In this document: in pieces, positions 15,002 through 23,500 of the stretch
Position numbering within the stretch: the stretch's first letter is position 1
How the letters are laid out: each line of letters opens with the position of its first letter
Assembly (NCBI GenBank): GCA_910588125.1
Contig: CAJUPI010000039.1
Span: forward strand, 1 to 27,543
Origin: an uncultured Lachnospiraceae bacterium
Lineage (GTDB): Bacteria; Bacillota; Clostridia; Lachnospirales; Lachnospiraceae
DNA length: 27,543 nt
Direction of reading: 5' to 3'
Notes under the pieces: model-generated
What the model was told of the DNA's origin: nothing
Databases searched by the model: none
Seen by the model: only the letters and a program-made list of their open reading frames with translations
Made by a program: the position numbers and the translations under genes

Positions 15002-16600
15002 ATGAAATACGCTATTGATAGATATGAGATAGGGTTAGAGAAAGAGGTTAGTGCAGATATATTTTATAATAAGTATATTCCCCGGAAAAAGGACAGGTTT
15101 TTTTGTCCTGAATGCGGTGAGCCAGTATTTTGGAGTTCCAGAGGAGGTTCACAGCCGGACAAGTTTTCGCATTATAACAAGACGGAACAGACTCCGGAAT
15201 GTGATAAACGAGTGGATGGGCGATCAGGATTGAATTTGTATGAGCGTGTTGGATTGCCTGTTTATCTGTCTATCAGAGCTGATAATCAGTTTTCTTTGAT
15301 GATAGGATTTCCTGCGGTTGGTGAGCAGTTACTTGCCATGGCTGCATCACGGGATATCAAGGCTTGTATTACAGGGGCAGAACATTATAGAAAAGTTTCT
15401 GTGAATGTAGTCAATTTTCTGGAAGATGATGTTACTTTGGTGCCGATTAATTTCATCCCATATCCAGGAAAAAATTTTGGAGTGACCATTGAACCAGAAG
15501 AAACATTGGAACTTCGTAAAAAGTGGTCTGATTATGCAGATGGATTTGGTTATGGAGGGGCGATTTTTACATATGGGGAAACAGGAGGAAAAAAGATTAG
15601 GAAAGGCGGTAACATTTCATCGGATAAACAATATTATGTGATTGCCAGAAAATTTGCTCCACCCCAGGAGATTTCTTCACAAAAGCTTGGAACGATAATA
15701 TTGAGTGAGAATGTCTACAATGTATATTTAATTACGATTAATGTTTCGGTAGAAAACGCAAATAGATACCAATACATAAAAAATTATCTGCAAAGACAGT
15801 TTGGTGTATGGCTGCTGCAGACATCGCCGGAATTGATTCCGCTGTGGCCGCCCATGGTAGAACAGGGGGCTGTGATACCTGCCAAAAGCAATGCAAAAGT
15901 GTATTGTTCAGTATCCAGTGGAAATGACGAACCGAATATATATAGATATGACGGCCCTGAAGTTTTCCCGATAGCTGTCAATAAAGCTGAAGGCGGTTGC
16001 CATACAGTTTCCTTTATCATACATTCTCAGGAAGTATTTCTTTCTGTAGATAGGAAATATGCAGGAAGAGAAATAGCGTTTCAATCCAAAAAGATTATTC
16101 ATCCGGAGTATGGGTATAATTTTTGTATTGAAAAGAAAAACGGAGATTTCGTGGAATGGAAGGATATCACGAAAGATGTGATTTCACAAGCCTTTTTTCT
16201 AAACTCAAATGCAAAAACAGAAATTTATATTGGAACCAGGGACAAAATATTTCAGCAAATATTTGTTCGTGAGAAGAGAGTAGCTGTTTCTGCCCAACAC
16301 AATTCAGAAGAAATTATGTTTGTGGAGGAAGGCGGAGTTTTTATTCATTATTGGGCAAAAACTGCAAATAGAGGGAAAGACTTAAAGGAAACATTGACAG
16401 TAGATAAAATAAGAAAGTGTTGTCAGGGAGAGTTAGTTCCCGTCCCATATTGGGTAAAAAATATGTTCCTTAAATGGAAAAGGATGGGGAATAACAAGAT
16501 ATTTAATGAAGTAAAGAGGATGATTGTTAATGGAAAAATACCAGTCGGCATTTTGAAAATATTATATGAATGCTGTAGTGGGGAGGAATATCATATATGA
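15002..16600 (+). CDS. CoiA-like zinc-finger protein, first gene of putative defence operon
   Basis: A 532-aa protein of unknown function. Near the N-terminus it has FFCPECGEPVFWSS (Cys35, Cys38), then KFSHYN (His57) and Cys67. This CxxC-H-C layout is like the zinc-binding head of CoiA-like competence and defence proteins, whose head precedes a nuclease domain. I see no clear PD-(D/E)XK motif after it. The rest looks like beta-rich repeats (for example VFLSVDRKYAGREI) without a recognised family, and the end is helical and basic (MFLKWKRMGNNKIFNEVKRM). There is no signal peptide or membrane segment. AGGA precedes the ATG, and the gene has its own promoter. It overlaps the next gene by 4 bases (ATGA), so products are probably made in a fixed ratio. 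A role in recognising foreign DNA is inferred only. Confidence 0.7.
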   Translation: MKYAIDRYEIGLEKEVSADIFYNKYIPRKKDRFFCPECGEPVFWSSRGGSQPDKFSHYNKTEQTPECDKRVDGRSGLNLYERVGLPVYLSIRADNQFSLMIGFPAVGEQLLAMAASRDIKACITGAEHYRKVSVNVVNFLEDDVTLVPINFIPYPGKNFGVTIEPEETLELRKKWSDYADGFGYGGAIFTYGETGGKKIRKGGNISSDKQYYVIARKFAPPQEISSQKLGTIILSENVYNVYLITINVSVENANRYQYIKNYLQRQFGVWLLQTSPELIPLWPPMVEQGAVIPAKSNAKVYCSVSSGNDEPNIYRYDGPEVFPIAVNKAEGGCHTVSFIIHSQEVFLSVDRKYAGREIAFQSKKIIHPEYGYNFCIEKKNGDFVEWKDITKDVISQAFFLNSNAKTEIYIGTRDKIFQQIFVREKRVAVSAQHNSEEIMFVEEGGVFIHYWAKTANRGKDLKETLTVDKIRKCCQGELVPVPYWVKNMFLKWKRMGNNKIFNEVKRMIVNGKIPVGILKILYECCSGEEYHI

Positions 16601-19491
16601 AACAACCAGAGGAAAGCATTAATCATTTGAAGGAGAATGAAGCAGCGAAAACAGGAAACAATGATAATGCAGAAAATGTAAAATCTTTGCAGCAGACCTT
16701 GAGGGAAACGGGAAGAATTTTAGTGAATGATTTTTCAGAAGAGGAAATAGAATATATTTGTATGAAAATTACACCAAGAAAAATTCGTGTATATTTTCAA
16801 AGGCACCCTCAGGAATTCAATAAAATTCGGCCGGGAAGCAGAGCTGCTTCTTTATCGGATGATATGACGGTAATGCTTGTGAGAAAAAATATTACGAAAG
16901 ATTTTATCGCATCATTTATCACGAAGCAGCTTGATATCTGGAGATTGGAAATAGAGAAATATCAAAAAATGCAGGAAGAGAAGGGAAAATCGAGATCCAC
17001 AGCTTTGCTTGAAACTATATTTCAAAGTGTGTTTCAGGAAAATGTAGGTCTCTTTTTTAAAGTGACAGGAGAACCTTGCTCTAAAGAATATATTGCATTA
17101 ATGGAAGTGGCGTTACAGCTCTTGAATGAAAAGAAAAAAAGAGAAGAAATTTCAATTGAAACCCTGAAAAGTGAAACGGATGAGAGAGTAAAAAGAAGTG
17201 AGATTACACAACTAAAAGAAAAAGTAAAGAATTTGACGGATCAAAAAGTAAAGTTGGAGCAGGAAGTAGAAACGGAAAAAAAACTCTATTCCAAAGCACA
17301 AATGTCATTGTCCAAATTATCTGAGAGAAACAGTGAATTGGAAAGAGAAGTAATGTTAATAAAAAAGCAGATTGAACAAGAGAGAGAAAAGGAGGAACGG
17401 CTTCAAGCAGAGCTGGATAAATACCGCAAACTATCAAAGTACTGTGATGAGGAGACAGAAGAGCAAAGAGAAGATTACCAACACACATCTATTTGTCAGA
17501 TATTTACCGATTATAATGGAAAAAAATGCAGGCGATTAGCAGACATAGAGGATAGAAGGATCAGCCGATTCATTAAAAACGAGGAAGAACCGCCCTATTT
17601 CGGTAATCGCGACAAATTGCCATTGCTTGATGGCCCTGATACAGAGGAATATGTTGGGATATGGAATTGGAGCGTTGTTCCCAATTATAAGGATTCTAAT
17701 AGAGACTATGTCAATAAGATGCAGTATAATAGTAATTTGAAGTACATAGAGGTCGTGGAGCTTACGGAATGTCATAGTTATGAGGAACTTTTAGAGTGTC
17801 TTATTGACAAGAATCTCTCCTGCATATCAGGAAGCAAAGTGCTTTTTGTGTATCAAATGGCAGAAAATCAGATGAATGGTTTGCTGTGTGGAACTAGAGA
17901 ATTGGAATTTTGCAATGGGGATGTCCGGTTGAAGAAAAATGTGTACATATTGCCTCAGTATATTATTGACAGTGGCGATGTAATAGAAATTGCTGGAAAG
18001 AAGATTTACAGATACCTTAATATGGGTATGCCTCAAAATATTTTGCAAGTAAAGAGCCCACTGGAAGTTGTAAAGGAGATTGTGGTAAGGCGTGCTACAA
18101 GTGCCAGATTACGACAAAGTGGCCTTAGTATAAAAGAAACCCAGCATTGTCAGGCTTTTTTGAAAGAACTGCCAGAAAAGACGATGTATCAGGAAATTAT
18201 TGATGCGTATGAATGTACGCAGAAGGAAGCCGAAGAATACCTATCTTCTTTTATTAAACAGGCTGATTCCTATTTGTCGGAAAACGACATTGATATGGAA
18301 ACGTTAGGAGATGCGGTGGAGAGAAATGTGGAACTTGTGAGGAGATGTAAGGAATTGCTTTTGGAAGACTGGCGGAAGGAGAATTCCGAAAAGCTTCTCA
18401 TGGCGCAGGAGAAATTGGAAAAAGTGCAGAGAGCCGCAAGGGAGGAAAGAGATAATTATATTACATATAAGGAGCAACACAGCAAAGTGCAGGAGGAACT
18501 GAAAGAACTCCAGGCAGAGATTTCAAAACATGAAAAACTGGCTCAGGATGTACAAGAAAAAATTGCAGCACGAATTGCTCTGGCAAGAAAAGATGCATCG
18601 GATTTTATATCTGAGATGGCATTTGTTATGCCAATCGATACGAAAAATAAGAGTGTACTGTCAGAGGAAAGTTCTATATCGATTACTTATAGAAAAAAGA
18701 AGTATCATCTGGGTACAGAAATAACAGATATGGATTCTTTTGAAGAGGAACTGACAGAGAATTTAATTTTGTCTGGTTATGATGAAAGAACTGCGCTTCA
18801 GATGGCGCAGATAATTGTATTTGCGATTTGTAATAACATGCCCATTGTATGTGGTGAACACACAGAAAGGATAGCTGATTGTATTTCCTCTATGTTCGGA
18901 TGTGATGGGACTTGTATGATTTCTTTGCCAATAGGAGAACCACGCTGTAAAGAAATCTGTGATTTTATTGGGCAAGAGATAAAAGAAGTTAATAGAGTAT
19001 TTATGGTCAATGGAATTTTTGAGAGCTTTAGCCTGAGCGCTTTTCATGAGATAAAGCAGCGTTCAGAAGAGTGGGGGAATAAGGCAATTCTTATTTTCCC
19101 ATTGAATGGTGTTAATACAGAAATGATTTCAAGCTGTGTATGGAATCAAACTATGTTTATTGACGGAGATTTGGGAATTACAGATTTTGGGCTGGATACT
19201 TTAAACGCTTTTCATTCTTCCGTCGATTTTATTTTAGAATACGACACAGAAGTTTTTCGAAAAAAACGTAAGCTGTTAAAACAGTTTTATGGATTGATTG
19301 ATAATATGGCAATTTTAAATTATGCAAAATATCTTGCTGTGACAGATGGAACAATGGAAGCGGATGAAATGATATTTGTTCAGGTTTTGCTGAGTGCGAA
19401 ATCTTCTGGGAAAAAGGAGGATTTCTTAGAAAAGCTTTCAGTAGTTGGATTGGATGTAAAGTCCAACAGATATATTAAAAAATATCTGTGA
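16597..19491 (+). CDS. large double coiled-coil protein with degenerate ATPase-like C-terminus
   Basis: A 964-aa cytoplasmic protein with no family I recognise. Residues 30-165 are a helical domain (ITPRKIRVYFQRHPQEFNKI). A long coiled coil runs at about 178-290, a mixed domain at about 300-590 (LKKNVYILPQYIIDSGDVIE), and a second coiled coil at about 595-668. The last 270 residues hold MPIVCGEHTERIADCIS, which sits where a P-loop would but lacks the GKT, and KAILIFPLNGVNTE, where a Walker B would be but without acidic residues. It may be an inactive AAA-like scaffold. GGAGG 10 bases before the ATG and the 4-base overlap with the previous gene support the start. It is likely a structural partner of the helicase encoded two genes on. 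Confidence 0.68.
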   Translation: MKQPEESINHLKENEAAKTGNNDNAENVKSLQQTLRETGRILVNDFSEEEIEYICMKITPRKIRVYFQRHPQEFNKIRPGSRAASLSDDMTVMLVRKNITKDFIASFITKQLDIWRLEIEKYQKMQEEKGKSRSTALLETIFQSVFQENVGLFFKVTGEPCSKEYIALMEVALQLLNEKKKREEISIETLKSETDERVKRSEITQLKEKVKNLTDQKVKLEQEVETEKKLYSKAQMSLSKLSERNSELEREVMLIKKQIEQEREKEERLQAELDKYRKLSKYCDEETEEQREDYQHTSICQIFTDYNGKKCRRLADIEDRRISRFIKNEEEPPYFGNRDKLPLLDGPDTEEYVGIWNWSVVPNYKDSNRDYVNKMQYNSNLKYIEVVELTECHSYEELLECLIDKNLSCISGSKVLFVYQMAENQMNGLLCGTRELEFCNGDVRLKKNVYILPQYIIDSGDVIEIAGKKIYRYLNMGMPQNILQVKSPLEVVKEIVVRRATSARLRQSGLSIKETQHCQAFLKELPEKTMYQEIIDAYECTQKEAEEYLSSFIKQADSYLSENDIDMETLGDAVERNVELVRRCKELLLEDWRKENSEKLLMAQEKLEKVQRAAREERDNYITYKEQHSKVQEELKELQAEISKHEKLAQDVQEKIAARIALARKDASDFISEMAFVMPIDTKNKSVLSEESSISITYRKKKYHLGTEITDMDSFEEELTENLILSGYDERTALQMAQIIVFAICNNMPIVCGEHTERIADCISSMFGCDGTCMISLPIGEPRCKEICDFIGQEIKEVNRVFMVNGIFESFSLSAFHEIKQRSEEWGNKAILIFPLNGVNTEMISSCVWNQTMFIDGDLGITDFGLDTLNAFHSSVDFILEYDTEVFRKKRKLLKQFYGLIDNMAILNYAKYLAVTDGTMEADEMIFVQVLLSAKSSGKKEDFLEKLSVVGLDVKSNRYIKKYL

Positions 19492-19501
19492 GGTACAGAG
19501 G

Positions 19502-20530
19502 ATGAAAGACAGAATCCTGTATGCCATGGCTAATGACTTAGGGATTGATAGGTTTGAAAATGAATCAGAGATGCAATATTGCAGCAGAGTTTTGTATTCA
19601 GCAATGGCCAGTTGGGTAAAAGCTGCTGCATTGGATCGGCCGGTCACCAGTATACAAGGGGCTGTACCAGGGGTGAGTAGGAGACATATTTTTGATAAAT
19701 GTACTGCTGTTCTTAATGAAATACTGAAAAGGTATCCGGAATCCAGACCATGGTTTGAAATGGAACCAGAGACAGGCAGTCCCATAGGTGTGCTGCAGGG
19801 CAGGCTCATAAGACATGGGGATTTGCTGCAGGTTGGATTTGGTACAAACTTGATTCTTACAAGAAGCAGTCAAATGCCGCTATCAGGTAAAGTGGAGTGC
19901 AGAAAAGGAGAGATACTTTCACAGGATACATATTATTCAGGTATAGCAATGCTTCAGGAGACACAAGAACGCATAATATTCGAACCTGAGCCAGTTATAG
20001 ATGTAACAGGATGGTTTGAGGATTTTGTACACTCCGCTTGGTGGAAAACTGAGAGTATAGATAAGGATGTTCAATACTTTAATGCATATAAGAAGTCAAA
20101 AAATAATCATTCCTGTTGGCAGTCAGAACGGCCAAAATCAGTGGAAGGAATATGGTTTGCTCGCCGTAATATCTGTCAAAACGGATATGAGTATTATCTT
20201 CTGCGTCAGGATGAATATTTGTATGAACATCGGGTGGACCCATTCTTACAGAAGGTTAGCGAACATAGACGTTTTATGATGGCAATGAGGCACATGGTAG
20301 GGAATGATGTGCCAATAGATGTGTACCATTATACAGACCATGTTTTAGTGAAATTGAGAATTCATTTGCCGCAAAAGGAAAACTCTCTGTTGGAAACATT
20401 CGCATGGCCTCACAATTCCATTACGGATAAACTGGAATGGGATATGGGTGAGTTGGTGTGGGAATTTGTAAAGCCGCACTTATGTGGATTAGGGATAAAA
20501 CTGATAGAAGAAAGGACAAGACATGGATAA
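19502..20530 (+). CDS. uncharacterised 342-aa protein of putative defence operon
   Basis: I do not recognise this protein. The N-terminal 110 residues look helical (NDLGIDRFENESEMQYCSRV; SRRHIFDKCTAVLNEILKRY). The middle and end are mixed and rich in aromatic residues (WFEDFVHSAWWKTESI, YEYYLLRQDEYLYEHRVDPF). There is no signal peptide, membrane helix, zinc site or nucleotide motif. GAGGT 7 bases upstream fixes the ATG. It lies 10 bases after the previous gene and overlaps the helicase gene by 8 bases, so it is coupled to the helicase and may bind it. No catalytic residues can be named with confidence. Confidence 0.68.
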   Translation: MKDRILYAMANDLGIDRFENESEMQYCSRVLYSAMASWVKAAALDRPVTSIQGAVPGVSRRHIFDKCTAVLNEILKRYPESRPWFEMEPETGSPIGVLQGRLIRHGDLLQVGFGTNLILTRSSQMPLSGKVECRKGEILSQDTYYSGIAMLQETQERIIFEPEPVIDVTGWFEDFVHSAWWKTESIDKDVQYFNAYKKSKNNHSCWQSERPKSVEGIWFARRNICQNGYEYYLLRQDEYLYEHRVDPFLQKVSEHRRFMMAMRHMVGNDVPIDVYHYTDHVLVKLRIHLPQKENSLLETFAWPHNSITDKLEWDMGELVWEFVKPHLCGLGIKLIEERTRHG

Positions 20531-23500
20531 ATATGGAGTAAGAAACACTTATGATGCCATTAGAAACCGACTGCTGGATTATATCAATACTGAATATCTT
20601 GGTAAAAATGACGCATTACGTGCTGCGTGTGAAAAAGAACTGCAAAAGGCAGGAATGGTTTTCCAGGAACCTTATATAGAGGCTAATCCCGCTTATCTGG
20701 AAGCGGAAGGGGGAATTAACGGCGCAGCGTTGGAGATGGATGTTAAAAGAATTCTTCTAAAAATGGCAGAGTTGGATTTAGGCGTGTTTAAGACCCCATA
20801 CAAACACCAGATTGAAGCCTTGGAAGCATTTTATCATGGCCAGGACCTTTTCATTGCTACAGGTACCGGTTCTGGAAAAACAGAATGTTTTATGTGGCCG
20901 ATGGTGAGTAAATTGGTTCTGGAGCAAATGCGTTCTCCCAGAACATGGGAGATTCGCGGGGTACGGGCAATCATGCTGTATCCAATGAATGCGTTGGTTT
21001 CTGATCAGTTGGGAAGACTTCGCCGCATGATTGGCAATGGCGAAAACGGTTTTCATAGCTTAATCAATGAATTGGCTTCGGGAAGCCGGGTAGTGCAATT
21101 TGGAATGTATACTGGACGTACACCATATTCAGGCAGAGCTGACAGAAATCAGAACTTGAATTTGGCGAATACGATGGAGAAAGATATTCTTAAGCAACCG
21201 GAAGAAACTAAGAAAAAGCTCCATGAGCTTGGAAAATATCCATCTAAAAAAGATTTGGAAGCGTTTGTGGAGCGGTTGCGAAAACAGGAGGATTGTCTGA
21301 CAGATCCAGAGGATGCGGAGTTAATAACCCGACATGAAATGCATCAGTATTGTCCTGACATATTGATTACAAATTATTCTATGCTGGAATATATGTTGAT
21401 GCGTCCCATTGAAAGGGGAATTTGGAATAGGACGAAAGAATGGATTAATAGCGATCCGGAGAATAAGTTATTGTTCATTATGGATGAAGCTCATATGTAT
21501 CGAGGCTCATCTGGAGGAGAGGTTGCTCTTTTAGTTCGCAGATTATTGCATAAGCTGGGTATTAACCGTAATCAGGTACAGTTTATTCTTACCAGCGCCA
21601 GCATTCCTTCAGAAAAAGAAAAGGAGAAAGAAATATACCAATTTGCCTATGATTTAAGCGCCCAGCAAAAAAATAAAAATACGTTTGTATTGATTAAGGG
21701 AAAAGCGGAGAAGCTTCCAGAAAACGGCAGAGAGTTTGATCCGATTGTTCTTATAGATTACGATCTGGATGCATTGCAGCAGGACTGGAATGGGCGCTAT
21801 CTGGCAATTATGGATTTTGCCAAGAGAGTAGACTTTCCTGTATACAATGGCCCTGAGGACGAAGTAAATGTGGAAACATGGCTATATGATTGTTTGCGTT
21901 TGTGCAATCCTATGCTGCGGATTATAAAACAAACCCGGGGGCATGCAGTCAGCTTTGAGAAATTAGTGAAAATTGCGTTTCCCAAAAGTGAATCATCTGC
22001 AGCGGAAAAGGCTACCAGTATATTGCTTGCAATCGCTCCATTTGCAAAAAATACTGAGGGGAAGGTTTTGTATCCTGCCAGATTGCATATGATGTTTCGG
22101 GGATTGCAGGGAATTTACGCCTGTTCCAATCCATCTTGCACAGAAAAAAATTATGAGGATGCAAGACTTGGATTAGGTTGTGTCTATCTGCGAAAACCGG
22201 GAACACGCTGCAAATGTGGAGGTATGATATATGAACTGCTGAATGAGCGATCTTGCGGTGCATTATTTCTGCGCGGCTATATGGACGTATCTGAACATGA
22301 AAAACCTTTTGTCTGGAATGAACCGGGTATCCAGTTTACGGATAACTTGAAAGAAATTCTTTTTTATCCGATTCTTCAGGATAGTGACTTTAAAAGAAGT
22401 AAAAGAAACAAGAAGATTCAAACTGCATATCTGAATGCGATGACAGGATACCTGGACGAATTTTCCGGGGAGCCTGATGGGGAGAAAAACTGTATTCAGG
22501 TAGCGTACTGTTGTGATGTGGAAATTAAGGGCAGACCGGATTTATGGACGTTTGGGACTTGCCCTAAATGCGACAAAATGCGCTTTGAGGCAACCGATTT
22601 TGTTACAAAAGGAAATGAACCGTTTTTCAATCTGGTATCAGAGCAATTTTATATACAGCCACCTGTTTCTCAATATAAGGATGAGGCCAACGGAGGACGA
22701 AAGGTTTTGCTGTTTTCAGACAGCAGACAGCGTGCGGCTGTTCTGGCAAGGGATTTGACCCGCGCGGCAGATGAATGGGCCATGAAAAAAGCCTTGACAG
22801 TTGCAGCAAAGGAACTCCAGGATTGGGCGGCACGGAACCATAAAATTCCCAAATTAAACATTTTATATGCCGTTTTTCTGAAAGTTGCTTATCAAAATAG
22901 ACTTCAGTTTTTTTACGGAAATAATGAAACGGAATTATTGGAAGATTTAAAGAAGATGGAGGAATTATATGAGAAAAAGCAGGGAAAGATAAAATATAAT
23001 AGTGTCAATAATAAATATTTTAAACATAAACCAAGTCAGTACTATGAACATTTGCTGCGACAGTTGTGCAGCAGCTTTCGGTCTTTGACAGATGCTGGAT
23101 TATGTTGGATGGAGCCTTGTGATATTGATAATGACGGGGAAACCTTTGATGAAATCGAAGAGGAACTGGAGGAAGAGGAAATTGAGATATCATTAGATGA
23201 GTTCAAAGTGCTGTTTTCTGCATGGGCAATGGAAATCATGACTTCACAGTATGCGGTGGGCTCTGAAATTGATGATGACGTGCGAAGAAACATTACTGCA
23301 TATCCCCGGCTGGGAGTCGGGAATGGAAATGAATTGCCGCCCAGGATCAGGAAAATGTTGGAGGCTCAGGGATTTACAAAGGATCAGATTGAAGTTGTGA
23401 TCAGGCAGTTATGCAAGTTCCTTGTCAAAGGCAATCATACATCCTCTAGGTATCTTAATTCGGATATGATTATGTTACGTTTTGGCGAAAATCATGAATG

